Positions 45,913 through 54,281 are shown, numbered from the stretch's first letter. The stretch: 64,000 bases of DNA from Hyphomonadaceae bacterium UBA7672 (GCA_002483135.1 DLHI01000016.1:1-64000); one strand, 5' to 3'. Notes: generated by a model not told the origin, from the letters alone. Numbers and translations: made by a program.

Positions 45913-46499
45913 TTGGCGTGGCCAAGGCGTCCGCTTTCAAACACTTCTGGGAGCAACAATTTGGCGACGTTCTGCCGCTTGGCCACGAACTACGCGAAGC
46001 GCTGCCCAATCGCTGGTCGCGAGTTCACAGCCTCCCGGGCGGAAAGCGCTACGCGGAAACAGAAGCAGAAGATGCGGTCATACTCGAACGACACGTGGCA
46101 ATTGCAAACGCCGTTCTTGGCGCAGGCGAACCATGCTGGCTTTCGGCATGCGTTTTCGACCACCCGGGGGAGTTGACCCGCGACTCAACGTATTCTGCCG
46201 TGACAGAGCTCGGGCTACGCGAAGCGTTTACTCGCGAATTTTCCGCGAGCAGCCACGACGAACGAGTTTCGGTCCGGATTTTTGCTGGCGCAGCTGTCTG
46301 GGACGCTGCCCGTTTTCAGAAGTGGCTTCGCGCGATCGCCAACGATGAACTCCGGCTCCTGTGGATTTGCATGGCAACTGGCGCAGTGTTTGCGCCCTAT
46401 GACGGCGGCGCTGATCTCATCCTGCCGATGGAGGCAGATCGGTCGAGGGTCGAGGCCGAATTACAGTCCTGGCGGTCAGACCGCGACGACGGACTCTAA
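45909..46499 (+). CDS. DUF3885-like hypothetical protein
   Basis: A 196-residue cytoplasmic protein starting at GTG 45909, which overlaps the metG stop (GTGA); GTG 45918 is an alternative. The C-terminus [13 protein letters not shown], followed about 20 residues later by a W...DGL ending, is reminiscent of DUF3885 proteins, whose function is unknown and which are often found in immunity-like or sporadic contexts. The middle part ([22 protein letters not shown]) is not informative. Local GC and codon bias are lower than in metG, suggesting a later insertion behind metG that kept translational coupling. I am unsure of the family assignment. Confidence 0.62.
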   Translation: MIGVAKASAFKHFWEQQFGDVLPLGHELREALPNRWSRVHSLPGGKRYAETEAEDAVILERHVAIANAVLGAGEPCWLSACVFDHPGELTRDSTYSAVTELGLREAFTREFSASSHDERVSVRIFAGAAVWDAARFQKWLRAIANDELRLLWICMATGAVFAPYDGGADLILPMEADRSRVEAELQSWRSDRDDGL

Positions 46500-46583
46500 C
46501 CACGTGAGCCCCTTCCCCCACGACAGATTGACCGCGCACCCAGCCCGCGCGAGCCTCCGCACACTCAAGCGCGGACGCACATC

Positions 46584-47726
46584 ATGAAATCCCCCATCTG
46601 CGAGATGCTCGGCATCGAGTTTCCGCTGCTCGCCTTCAGCCATTGTCGTGATGTGGTGGCGGCCGTGTCGCGCGCGGGTGGCATGGGCGTGTTCGGCGCC
46701 GTGAACCTGCCGCCAGATCGGCTGCGTGAAGAACTGACCTGGATCGACCAGCACTGCGGCGGCAAGCCCTACGGCGTCGATCTCATCGTGCCCAACAAGA
46801 TCGAGGGCAAATCCTCGGAGTTCAGCCGCGACGCGCTCCTTGCCGCCGTCCCTCAACAGCACAAGGACTTCGCCAACGGCGTACTGAAGCAATACGGCAT
46901 CGACCCCGGCGACATCGACGAGGACCGCCAGCGCAGTGTGGGCTTTGCCCGCAACATGCGCGCCGATGGGGCCGCCAACTCGCTGGAGGTCGCCTTCGAG
47001 TTTCCCATCCGCCTGATCGCGAACGCGCTCGGCGTGCCGCCTCCCCTCATGCTCGAGCTTGGGAAACGCCATGGCGTGCCGGTGGCCGCCCTTGTTGGCG
47101 CGAAGGAGCATGCGGTTGCGCAGGTGCAGGCCGGCGTCGACATTCTTGTCGTCGCGGGCGGCGAGGCCGGCGGCCATTGCGGTGAAGTCTCGACGCTGGT
47201 GCTGATCCCCGAAGTGCACCGTGCGTTGAAGGCCATGGGCGCCACCACCCCCATCCTTGCTGCTGGCGGCATCGTGACCGGTGAACAGATGGCCGCCGCC
47301 ATGGCAATGGGCGCTTCCGGCGCCTGGTGCGGCTCCGTCTGGCTCACCACGGCCGAGGCCGAGACCAGCCCCACAATCAAGCAGAAGATGCTCGCCGCTT
47401 CCTCGCGCGACACCGTCCGCTCCCGCTCGCGCACCGGAAAGCACTCGCGCCAGCTCCGCTCTCCGTGGACTGACGCCTGGGAACAGAAGGACGCGCCAAC
47501 GCCCCTGCCCATGCCACTGCAATCTTTCGTTTCCGAGCCCGCCCTGCGCCGCGTCAACAAGCTGGCCGAGATCGGCCATGAGGGCGCCGGCCAGCTGGCG
47601 ACCTATTGGGTGGGCCAAGGCGTCGGCCTGATGAATCAGTCCATGTCCTGCGCCCAGGTCGTCCAGCAATTCCGCGAAGATTTCCTTGATGCGCGTGAGC
47701 GGCTGGTGGGGTTGCTGGAGGACTAG
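46584..47726 (+). CDS. nitronate monooxygenase family protein
   Basis: A 380-residue FMN-dependent TIM-barrel enzyme of the nitronate monooxygenase (2-nitropropane dioxygenase) family, which oxidises alkyl nitronates to carbonyl compounds and nitrite. N-terminal CEMLGIEFPLL is typical. The FMN site includes VVAGGEAGGHCGEVST near 190-205 with the conserved histidine, VLIPEVHRAL, and ILAAGGIVTGEQMAAAMAMGASG near 232-254. Some members with this architecture act as NADH:quinone reductases, so the physiological reaction is uncertain. It stands alone between the DUF3885-like and FAD dehydrogenase genes, all on the plus strand. Confidence 0.88.
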   Translation: MKSPICEMLGIEFPLLAFSHCRDVVAAVSRAGGMGVFGAVNLPPDRLREELTWIDQHCGGKPYGVDLIVPNKIEGKSSEFSRDALLAAVPQQHKDFANGVLKQYGIDPGDIDEDRQRSVGFARNMRADGAANSLEVAFEFPIRLIANALGVPPPLMLELGKRHGVPVAALVGAKEHAVAQVQAGVDILVVAGGEAGGHCGEVSTLVLIPEVHRALKAMGATTPILAAGGIVTGEQMAAAMAMGASGAWCGSVWLTTAEAETSPTIKQKMLAASSRDTVRSRSRTGKHSRQLRSPWTDAWEQKDAPTPLPMPLQSFVSEPALRRVNKLAEIGHEGAGQLATYWVGQGVGLMNQSMSCAQVVQQFREDFLDARERLVGLLED

Positions 47727-47791
47727 GGACGGCATTATAAGCCCGCCCATGGTCCGGTGTGCGTTGCGCCACCCCCATGAGGAACAACACG

Positions 47792-49426
47792 ATGCTCCGC
47801 ATCCAGGAAATCAAGCTGCCGCTCGATCACCCCGAGCCCGCGCTGCGCCAGGCCATTCTCAAGCGCCTCTCCATCTCCGACAGCGCTCTCACCGCGTTCA
47901 CCATCTTCAAGCGCAGCTATGACGCGCGCAAGAAATCCGCGATCCAGCTGATCTATATCATCGACTGCGAGGTGAAGGACGAAGCCGCCGTCCTCAAGCG
48001 CCTCGCGAAGGACAAGCAGATCGGCCCAGCCCCCAATCTTGATTACACGCCACCAACGCGCGCGACTGGCGGCTCGCCGCGCCCGGTTGTCATCGGCATG
48101 GGGCCATGTGGCCTTTTCGCAGGGCTCATCCTCGCCGAGATGGGATTCAACCCGATCATCCTCGAACGCGGCAAGATCGTCCGCGAGCGTACGGTCGACA
48201 CGTTCAAGTTCTGGCGCAAGGCCATCCTCAATCCCGAATCCAACGCCCAGTTCGGCGAAGGCGGAGCGGGCACGTTCTCGGACGGCAAGCTCTATTCTCA
48301 GGTCCGCGACCCCCGACATCTTGGCCGCAAGGTGCTGACCGAGTTTGTGGAAGCCGGCGCACCGGAGGAAATCCTTTACGTCTCGAAACCCCACATCGGG
48401 ACCTTCCGGCTTGTTTCGATGATCGAGCACATGCGCGAGAAGATCACGCGCATGGGCGGCGAGATCCGCTTCCAGCATCATGTCACCGACATCCTGATGC
48501 GCGAGCACCGCGGCGAGAGGCAGATCGCAGGCGTCGTCCTGGCCAATGGCGAAGCCATCGAGACGGATCGCGTTGTCATGGCGCTCGGCCACTCCGCGCG
48601 CGACACCGTGACGATGCTTCACCAGCGCGGCGTGTTCCTCGAGCCCAAGCCCTTCTCGATCGGCGTCCGCATCGAACACCCGCAATCAGTCATAGATTGC
48701 GCGCGCTTTGGAGAGAAACACGCCGGCCACCCCATCCTCGGCGCAGCGGATTACAAGCTCGCCCACCACGCCTCCAATGGCCGCAGCGTCTATTCCTTCT
48801 GCATGTGTCCGGGCGGAACGGTGGTTGCGGCGGCTTCCGAAGAGGGCCGCCTCGTCACCAACGGCATGAGCCAGTACTCGCGCAAGGAGCGCAACGCGAA
48901 CTCCGGCATCGTGGTCGGCGTTACTCCTGAAGACTTCCCCGGCGACACGCGCAAGGATCCGCTGGCCGGTATCGCCTTCCAGCGTCATTGGGAAGAACGC
49001 GCCTTCAATGCCGGCGGCTCGAACTGGAACGCCCCGGTACAGCTCGTCGGCGATTTCCTCGCAGAGCGCCCGTCAACCGCGCTTGGCGCCGTGATCCCAT
49101 CCTACAAGCCGGGCGTCACACCCACCGACCTGAAGCTCTGTTTACCTGAGTACGCGACGGCCGCCATGCGCGAAGCGCTGCAGACATTCGGCCGCCAGAT
49201 TGAAGGCTTCTCGATGGACGATGCTGTGATGACCGGTGTCGAAACGCGCACATCCAGCCCCACACGCATGACGCGCGGCGATAACTTCCAGTCAATGAAT
49301 GTGAAGGGGCTTTATCCCGCTGGCGAGGGCGCCGGCTATGCAGGCGGGATCCTCTCTGCCGCCATCGACGGTATCAAGGTCGCGGAGGCCGTTGCGCTCG
49401 CCGCCACAGCGCGCGCAGCCGCCTGA
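47792..49426 (+). CDS. FAD-dependent dehydrogenase (COG2509 type)
   Basis: A 544-residue flavoprotein of a widespread uncharacterised group. Residues 1-90 form a small N-terminal domain (LRIQEIKLPLDHPEPALRQ, then FKRSYDARKK) that may bind RNA or a partner. The FAD site is VVIGMGPCGLFAGLILAE near 98-115. GEGGAGTFSDGKL and the FCMCPGGTVV segment with two cysteines are family hallmarks, and GLYPAGEGAGYAGGILSAAIDGIK closes the FAD site. GAGGA lies nine bases before ATG 47792. The substrate is unknown. The gene converges on the DUF883-like gene. Confidence 0.87.
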   Translation: MLRIQEIKLPLDHPEPALRQAILKRLSISDSALTAFTIFKRSYDARKKSAIQLIYIIDCEVKDEAAVLKRLAKDKQIGPAPNLDYTPPTRATGGSPRPVVIGMGPCGLFAGLILAEMGFNPIILERGKIVRERTVDTFKFWRKAILNPESNAQFGEGGAGTFSDGKLYSQVRDPRHLGRKVLTEFVEAGAPEEILYVSKPHIGTFRLVSMIEHMREKITRMGGEIRFQHHVTDILMREHRGERQIAGVVLANGEAIETDRVVMALGHSARDTVTMLHQRGVFLEPKPFSIGVRIEHPQSVIDCARFGEKHAGHPILGAADYKLAHHASNGRSVYSFCMCPGGTVVAAASEEGRLVTNGMSQYSRKERNANSGIVVGVTPEDFPGDTRKDPLAGIAFQRHWEERAFNAGGSNWNAPVQLVGDFLAERPSTALGAVIPSYKPGVTPTDLKLCLPEYATAAMREALQTFGRQIEGFSMDDAVMTGVETRTSSPTRMTRGDNFQSMNVKGLYPAGEGAGYAGGILSAAIDGIKVAEAVALAATARAAA

Positions 49427-49444
49427 AGCTTCGACGTGATGCCG

Positions 49445-49738
49445 CTATTCGTCGTGGCTGCGGTTGCGCAGCATGATGACAGCCGCCACCACCGCGCCGA
49501 CAGCCGCGCCAATCGCCAGCGTGCGCAGCGGGTGCTCGCGCACCTCACGCACCACGAATTTTGTCGCGGCCTTGCCGCCACGCACGGCCTGATTTGCCAC
49601 GTCGCTGGCCAGATCGCCTGCGCCCGACATTGCGCGCTTGGCGCGTTCACTGAAGTCAGTCATGTTTTCCGCCACCCTGCCGGCCAAGTCTCCGGCCGCA
49701 CCTTTACCGGTTATTCCGTTCGTACGATCCGCTTTCAT
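49445..49738 (-). CDS. DUF883/ElaB-like membrane-tethered protein
   Basis: A 97-residue protein with an amphipathic helical first half rich in Ala, Gly and Lys (GAAGDLAGRVAENMTDF, then AKRAMSGAGDLASDVA) and one C-terminal membrane helix TLAIGAAVGAVVAAVIML followed by RNRSHDE. This layout is that of YqjD/ElaB-type proteins, which are anchored in the inner membrane by the C-terminus; the E. coli members associate with ribosomes in stationary phase. The ATG at 49738 has GGAG seven bases upstream; the longer frame to 49849 overlaps the divergent gene and is less likely. Confidence 0.78.
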   Translation of the reverse strand: MKADRTNGITGKGAAGDLAGRVAENMTDFSERAKRAMSGAGDLASDVANQAVRGGKAATKFVVREVREHPLRTLAIGAAVGAVVAAVIMLRNRSHDE

Positions 49739-49841
49739 GCAACTTCTCCGCCGCCGCGCAAAACACGCTGTGTGTTCAACACCAAGCGACGAATTCAGTT
49801 CCCGCTGTATGCGGACGACCTGCCTAAGATAGACCAATGCC

Positions 49842-50294
49842 ATGTCCACTGCCCAGCAGCATCTCGACGAGTTCCTGCAAAAGTATTCGCCCGAGATGGA
49901 AAAACTCGGACGATCGGCGATTGCCCACCTCAGAAAACGCCTCCCAGGCGCAATCTGTATGGTTTACGACAACTATAACGCGCTGGCCGTGGGCTTCGGG
50001 CCGGAAGCCAAGGCGTCGACCCTGCCGATTTCCATTGCGCTCTATCCGCGTTGGGCGGTGCTGTTTTTCATGTTCGGGGCGACGCTTCCCGATCCTGACG
50101 GTCTGCTGGACGGCAAGGGCGCCAGGATCCGCTCCGTCCGTCTGACGGGCGGAATGACGACATTGAAGTCGGACGGCGTCGACAGCCTGATAACCGCTGC
50201 CGTCCTCCAGTCCGGCTGGAAGCTGTCGCCAAAGGCGAAGGGCGAGCTGGTGATCCAGTCGATCTCGGCGAAACAACGCTCGCGCAGGCCCTGA
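49842..50294 (+). CDS. DUF1801-like protein
   Basis: A 150-residue protein resembling the DUF1801 (YdhG-like) fold: an N-terminal helix (HLDEFLQKYSPEMEKLGRSAIAHLRKRLPGA), then strands with MVYDNYNALAVGF, ALYPRWAVLFFMFGA, LPDPDGLLDGKGARIRSVRL, and a final helix. Family members are small and uncharacterised, and often sit next to ArsR and AHSA1 genes, as here. No catalytic residues are apparent. It ends 87 bases before the ArsR gene and may be a separate transcript because a promoter and operator lie between them. Confidence 0.68.
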   Translation: MSTAQQHLDEFLQKYSPEMEKLGRSAIAHLRKRLPGAICMVYDNYNALAVGFGPEAKASTLPISIALYPRWAVLFFMFGATLPDPDGLLDGKGARIRSVRLTGGMTTLKSDGVDSLITAAVLQSGWKLSPKAKGELVIQSISAKQRSRRP

Positions 50295-50326
50295 CCTACC
50301 CGCACCATGAATCTCGTCTGACACTC

Positions 50327-50354
50327 TTGCCATCCATAACTTTGTGGTTATTAT
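50327..50354 (+). promoter_or_regulatory. predicted promoter of the ArsR-AHSA1 operon
   Basis: TTGCCA (50327-50332) and TATTAT (50349-50354) are spaced by 16 bases, matching a sigma-70-type promoter. The -10 box lies inside the palindromic operator, the arrangement expected for an autorepressed ArsR operon. Transcription would begin near 50361, which favours the ATG at 50382 over that at 50367. Confidence 0.55.
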
Positions 50355-50370
50355 AACCGCAAGGTTATGG
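50334..50370. promoter_or_regulatory. palindromic ArsR operator
   Basis: A 37-base inverted repeat centred on 50352 in which 16 of 18 base pairs match. Its arms carry CCATAAC and GGTTAT and their complements. It covers the -10 box and the first possible start codon of the ArsR gene. Such AT-rich dyads are the usual ArsR-family binding sites. Confidence 0.75.
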
Positions 50371-50381
50371 AAATACGCCCG

Positions 50382-50738
50382 ATGACTCCTGACGAACGGC
50401 TCGACGCCACTTTCGCCGCCCTTGCAGATCCAACACGCCGCGCCATCCTCGCGCGGCTTGCTGTCGGCGAAGCCTCCGTCGCCGAACTCGCCCTTCCCTT
50501 CGACATGAGCCAACCGGCAATCTCGAAACATCTGAAAGTGCTAGAGCGCGCCGGCCTCATCTCCACCCAGCAGGACGCACAACGTCGCCCGCGCAAAATC
50601 GAAGGCGCTCGTCTCGCCGAAGCTGTCGGCTGGCTCGAAGAATACCGCCAGGTCTGGGAACGCCGCTACAGCGCCCTGGACGACCTGCTGGGCCAGCTAC
50701 AGGCCAAGCCTCCAAGATCCAAACGCAAGCGGCACTAA
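50382..50738 (+). CDS. ArsR-family transcriptional repressor
   Basis: A 118-residue winged-helix regulator (from ATG 50382; ATG 50367 would add five residues but lies inside the operator). The helix-turn-helix occupies about 30-75, with ADPTRRAILARLA, ASVAELALPFDMSQPAISKHLKVL and AGLISTQQDAQRRP typical of the group paired with AHSA1 genes. The metal-binding ELCVCDL motif is absent, so it is not an arsenic or zinc sensor; the signal is unknown. The C-terminal AVGWLEEYRQVWERRYSALDDLL helix is characteristic of this subfamily. It is followed after 45 bases by three AHSA1 genes, which it probably controls through its own operator. Confidence 0.92.
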   Translation: MTPDERLDATFAALADPTRRAILARLAVGEASVAELALPFDMSQPAISKHLKVLERAGLISTQQDAQRRPRKIEGARLAEAVGWLEEYRQVWERRYSALDDLLGQLQAKPPRSKRKRH

Positions 50739-50783
50739 CCCCAGCATCCATCCGATCAGATCAAGACAGAACAGGAGACTACG

Positions 50784-51299
50784 ATGGTGAGGACAGTCGA
50801 AAAGGCGCAGGTCTCCCTGCCCACCGACACGCAGGTGCGTGTGACGCGCGACTTCGCCGCGCCGCGAACGCTGGTGTGGCAGGCGCATACCGAACCCAAG
50901 TTGATCAAGCGCTGGATGCTCGGCCCGCCCGGCTGGTCCATGCCGGTGTGCGAGATGGATGTGCGCCCCGGCGGCAAATATCGTTGGCGCTGGCGCTCCG
51001 ACGCGAACGGCGCCGAGTTCGGTTTCTTCGGGGATTTCCGGGAAGTCGAGGCTCCATCGAAGCTTGTTCACGCCGAACATTACGATCCCGGCGATGTCGG
51101 CGGCGCGATGGATGTCTCCCAACCCGCCATCATTGAAACGCGCTTCTCCGAAAGGGACGGCGTCACCTCACTACAGATGATCATGACCTTCGCCAGCAAG
51201 GAGATCCGCGACGCCGCCGTCTCCACCGGCATGACCGACGGCATGGAGATGGGCTACCAGCGTCTCGATGCAATGTTTGCCGCCGAGCAGGGAGGCTGA
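50784..51299 (+). CDS. AHSA1/SRPBCC-family protein, copy 1
   Basis: A 171-residue START-like (SRPBCC) fold protein. The family motif is RTLVWQAHTEPKLIKRWMLGPPGWSMPVCEMD split over residues about 28-58, followed by WRWRSDANGAEFGFFGDF and a C-terminal STGMTDGMEMGYQRLD helix. Such proteins bind hydrophobic ligands in a deep pocket; no enzymatic role is established. The ribosome site AGGAG lies before ATG 50784. The last codons (EQGG) contain the GGGAGG ribosome site of copy 2, which starts one base after the stop. Identity to copy 2 is high in both the N-terminal and C-terminal thirds. Confidence 0.9.
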   Translation: MVRTVEKAQVSLPTDTQVRVTRDFAAPRTLVWQAHTEPKLIKRWMLGPPGWSMPVCEMDVRPGGKYRWRWRSDANGAEFGFFGDFREVEAPSKLVHAEHYDPGDVGGAMDVSQPAIIETRFSERDGVTSLQMIMTFASKEIRDAAVSTGMTDGMEMGYQRLDAMFAAEQGG

Positions 51300-51300
51300 C

Positions 51301-51819
51301 ATGGCTACCACGGAGAAATTCACAGCTCAGGTTACGCTGCCCAGCGACACCGAAGTCCGCGTCACACGCAGCTTCCGTGCCCCGCGCACGCTAGTCTGGC
51401 AGGCCCACACAGTGCCCAAACTCGCGCGGCAGTGGTTGCTCGGCTATCCCGGCTGGACGATGCCGGTCTGCGAGATGGATGTCCGCGTCGGCGGCACGTA
51501 TCGCTGGCGCTGGCGCCAGGACAGTGACGGCGCCGAGATCGGCTTCTTCGGCACGTTCAGCGAGGTCAACGAACCGGCAAAACTCACCTACGACCAGTTC
51601 TACGATCCTGACGGCTTCACCAGTGCAATGCAGACAGACAATCGCTGCGTGATCAGCGGCTCCTTCACCGAGACGAACGGCGTCACCACGCTGGTCACCA
51701 CAATGGACTTCGGAACGAAGGAAGCACGTGACGCCGCAGTCTCCACCGGCATGACCGACGGCATGGAGGTGAACTACCAGAACCTCGACAAGGTGCTTGC
51801 AGAACAGCAGGGAGGCTGA
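51301..51819 (+). CDS. AHSA1/SRPBCC-family protein, copy 2
   Basis: A 172-residue paralogue of the preceding gene. It keeps RAPRTLVWQAHT, GYPGWTMPVCEMD, RWRWRQDSDGAEIGFFG and the exact segment DAAVSTGMTDGME, while the middle (about 90-130) has diverged. It again ends in EQQGG, whose codons provide the GGGAGG ribosome site for copy 3 one base downstream. The repeated junction indicates tandem duplication of a unit that included its ribosome site. Function is unknown; ligand preference probably differs from copy 1 because pocket-lining residues have changed. Confidence 0.9.
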   Translation: MATTEKFTAQVTLPSDTEVRVTRSFRAPRTLVWQAHTVPKLARQWLLGYPGWTMPVCEMDVRVGGTYRWRWRQDSDGAEIGFFGTFSEVNEPAKLTYDQFYDPDGFTSAMQTDNRCVISGSFTETNGVTTLVTTMDFGTKEARDAAVSTGMTDGMEVNYQNLDKVLAEQQGG

Positions 51820-51820
51820 C

Positions 51821-52303
51821 GTGGCCAACAAGCTGGAGATCACCCTTCCGTCCGACCGCGAGATCTGCATCACGCGATCATTCGACTCCCCGCGCCGGCT
51901 CGTATGGGACTGCCACACGAAGCCAGAACTGATCCGCCGCTGGATGCTCGGCCCGCCAGGTTGGGAGATGCCGGTCTGCGAGATCGATCTGCGCGTGGGC
52001 GGCAAGTATCGCTATGAATGGGAGGACAGGTCCCGCGGCAAGACGATGGGCATGGGCGGCGTGTTTACCGAGGTTACCGCTCCCGCGCGGCTCGCGGCCC
52101 GGGAGAGGTTCGACGACGACTGGACGGGCGGCGAGACCCAAGTCTCGCAAATCTTTACGGAAACCGCAGGGATAACAACGCTGACGCTCACAATTCTCTA
52201 CGCATCGAGACAGGCCCGCGACGGCGCCGCCGCGACGGGCATGACCGACGGCATGGAACACGGTTACCGGCGCCTGGATGACGTTCTGGCAACGCTGGCC
52301 TGA
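51821..52303 (+). CDS. AHSA1/SRPBCC-family protein, copy 3
   Basis: A 160-residue paralogue starting at GTG 51821, one base after the stop of copy 2. It keeps LVWDCHT, RRWMLGPPGWEMPVCEID, GGKYRYEW and ATGMTDGMEHGYRRLDD but is the most diverged of the three and lacks the Gly-Gly tail. That fits its place as the last gene, with no following ribosome site to encode. A strong hairpin at 52313-52339 follows and probably ends the operon. Confidence 0.9.
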   Translation: MANKLEITLPSDREICITRSFDSPRRLVWDCHTKPELIRRWMLGPPGWEMPVCEIDLRVGGKYRYEWEDRSRGKTMGMGGVFTEVTAPARLAARERFDDDWTGGETQVSQIFTETAGITTLTLTILYASRQARDGAAATGMTDGMEHGYRRLDDVLATLA

Positions 52304-52312
52304 TACGAATCG

Positions 52313-52339
52313 CCGCTCCCGGCGCTGATCCGGGAGCGG
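52313..52339 (+). terminator. terminator hairpin of the ArsR-AHSA1 operon
   Basis: CCGCTCCCGG (52313-52322) pairs perfectly with CCGGGAGCGG (52330-52339) around a seven-base loop, nine bases after the stop of AHSA1 copy 3. Only a short T-rich stretch (tacttt) follows. Confidence 0.7.
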
Positions 52340-52434
52340 TACTTTGCTGTCGCAGGCCGCTGCGAATCCGTGGTAGGGCCCGGGCCAACCCCGCGCCTCC
52401 CCCCGAGCGCCCAGCCAGACAGCGGAGCATTCCC

Positions 52435-52656
52435 ATGGCCAAGAAGCCGACGGCGCGCGTGGAATTCGCGTTCTTCAACGTCACCTACGAAGACGGAAGC
52501 CAGCGCTCGAACCGCAAGGTCCCGGCCAGCGTGCTGGACGACCCCTACAACAAGGACAAGGCGATCCGCGAAGCGATCGAAGCCCAGGATCTGGCGATCT
52601 CCGAAAAGTCCGGCCTTCCCCCGCTGGCGATCAAGTCAATCTCGGCCGCGAAGTAG
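52435..52656 (+). CDS. small conserved-looking hypothetical protein
   Basis: A 73-residue protein beginning MAKKPTARVEFAFFNVTYEDG, with a strand-rich first third and a helical remainder (DKAIREAIEAQDLAISEK). A GGAG site lies about eight bases before the ATG. Codon use is strongly biased as in neighbouring genes, which supports translation. I do not recognise the family. It lies alone between the AHSA1 operon terminator and the MAPEG gene. Confidence 0.6.
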   Translation: MAKKPTARVEFAFFNVTYEDGSQRSNRKVPASVLDDPYNKDKAIREAIEAQDLAISEKSGLPPLAIKSISAAK

Positions 52657-52745
52657 GGACAGCCGCCGGGGCATGCCCCCACGGCGCCGATTGCGTCACC
52701 CCCGCGCAGGTCTACGCTCCATCCAGCTAGGTCTGGGAGGACGCA

Positions 52746-53156
52746 ATGCCGGATATGGGATCAACCGAATTCACGATGCTCTGGGCCAGCGCAATGCTGG
52801 CCTTCGTCTATCTGCTTTCCGCAGCCGTTATATCGGTCGGACAGCGCGGGATGAGTTGGGCCCTGGGTCCACGTGACGATCCTCCGCCACCGATCAATAC
52901 GCTGGGAGGGCGCTTCGACCGGGCATGGAAGAACTTTCTCGAAACCTTCCCCCTCTTCGCAGCCGCCATCCTGCTTGAAGCTCAGGTGACACCCGACAGC
53001 GAACTCGCTGCGCTGGGCGCGCAGCTCTATTTCTGGGGCCGTGTCGCCTTCCTGCCTCTTTATGCCCTTGGCGTTCCCGTGGCGCGCACGGCTGCTTGGA
53101 CGGTCGCTGTCGCCGGCATTGTCATCATCCTGCTGTCCTGCTTGCCAGGCATCTAG
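52746..53156 (+). CDS. MAPEG-family membrane protein
   Basis: A 136-residue inner-membrane protein with four predicted helices (about 11-31, 63-80, 92-108 and 114-134). The segment GGRFDRAWKNFLETFPLFAAAIL, split over residues about 55-78, holds the RxxxNxxE signature of MAPEG proteins (glutathione S-transferase/eicosanoid family). Bacterial members are mostly uncharacterised, with glutathione-dependent detoxification as the family theme. GGGAGG lies before ATG 52746. No operon partner is evident. Confidence 0.85.
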   Translation: MPDMGSTEFTMLWASAMLAFVYLLSAAVISVGQRGMSWALGPRDDPPPPINTLGGRFDRAWKNFLETFPLFAAAILLEAQVTPDSELAALGAQLYFWGRVAFLPLYALGVPVARTAAWTVAVAGIVIILLSCLPGI

Positions 53157-53288
53157 GACCCCGCGGCGGGCGAAAGGCGTAGCCGGAATTACGCAGGCGG
53201 CAACACGATGATCCTTGCCGGCTTCCCCGCCGAGGATCATGCTGCGAGAACCAAGCCGCAGACATGGCGGCGGGCGGGAGGAACGCCC

Positions 53289-54281
53289 ATGCTTCACCTG
53301 AACCGCCGCACGGCGATTGGCGCCCTGCTTGGCGCGGCGCCCGCTGCGCTGGGCGTCAGCGCCTACGCCCAACCGCCGGCGTCAGCCGCGCCGACGGACT
53401 CGCACTTGGTTCCCGCCGAGGAGGACGAGATTGTAATCACGCTCGACGCGTGGACCGACACCTATGGCCGACCTACCGCTTCCACCATGATCAACGGCAA
53501 GGGGCCGTTCTCCTTCATGGTCGACACCGGCTCGACCACCACCGTGATAACCGAACGCCTCGCCACATTGCTGGGAACGATCAGCACGGGAACCGCCACG
53601 GTCGCCGGAACCACAGGCACAGCGATCACGCCCATCGCCACACTCGACAAGGTCCAGACCGGCGCAGTGACGAAGCAGGGCCTGCGCGTCGCAATCCTGC
53701 CCGATGCGGGCCTGGCGCGAGGTGATGGAATTCTCGGCGCCGATGTCTTCGTTGGCAAGCGCCTCGTCTTCGCCATCCGTGACAAGATCGTGCGCGTTGA
53801 ACCGTCCCAGCGCGCCACCCGCATCGCCCCGCGCGGCAACCTGCGTCTGCGCAATGGCATGCTCGCCGAGGTCGAGGGCCGTATCGGCAACATCCCCGCC
53901 CGCCTGATGCTGGACACTGGCGCTGATCATTGCATCGCCAACCCCACCCTGGGCGAGGCCCTGCGCGCGGCCCACCCGCGGCTCGAGCGTATCCCCAAGG
54001 TCCGCATCGTGGGCGTCACAGGTCACAAGGTGCTGGGCGAATACGTCGTTCTGCCTCGGGTCGACCTCAAGGCGTTCATGGTGAAAGACGCAGGCGCGGT
54101 CATCGCGGATGCGTCGATCTTCAAGTTGTGGGAACTGGAATCCGAGCCGGCCATGATTGTCGGCGTCAACCTGCTTTCGCGTCTTGCCGAGTTCTCGATC
54201 GACTACGGCGCCCGGATATTTGACGCGGAGCTCGCCGATGCCAGCGATCTGATCGCGCGAAACCAGGCCGCGCTGGGCTGA
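53289..54281 (+). CDS. double-domain retropepsin-like aspartic protease, exported
   Basis: A 330-residue protein with a signal of twin-arginine character ([20 protein letters not shown]) cleaved near AYA at 27. Two retropepsin-like halves follow: the first catalytic motif VDTGSTTTVI has Asp79, the second LDTGADHCIAN has Asp209. One chain can therefore supply both aspartates of an active pepsin-like site. Each half ends with a typical ILGADVF or VGVNLLSR segment. It is probably a periplasmic protease of unknown substrate. The ATG at 53289 has GGAGGAA upstream; a longer frame to 53208 lacks one. Confidence 0.85.
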   Translation: MLHLNRRTAIGALLGAAPAALGVSAYAQPPASAAPTDSHLVPAEEDEIVITLDAWTDTYGRPTASTMINGKGPFSFMVDTGSTTTVITERLATLLGTISTGTATVAGTTGTAITPIATLDKVQTGAVTKQGLRVAILPDAGLARGDGILGADVFVGKRLVFAIRDKIVRVEPSQRATRIAPRGNLRLRNGMLAEVEGRIGNIPARLMLDTGADHCIANPTLGEALRAAHPRLERIPKVRIVGVTGHKVLGEYVVLPRVDLKAFMVKDAGAVIADASIFKLWELESEPAMIVGVNLLSRLAEFSIDYGARIFDAELADASDLIARNQAALG

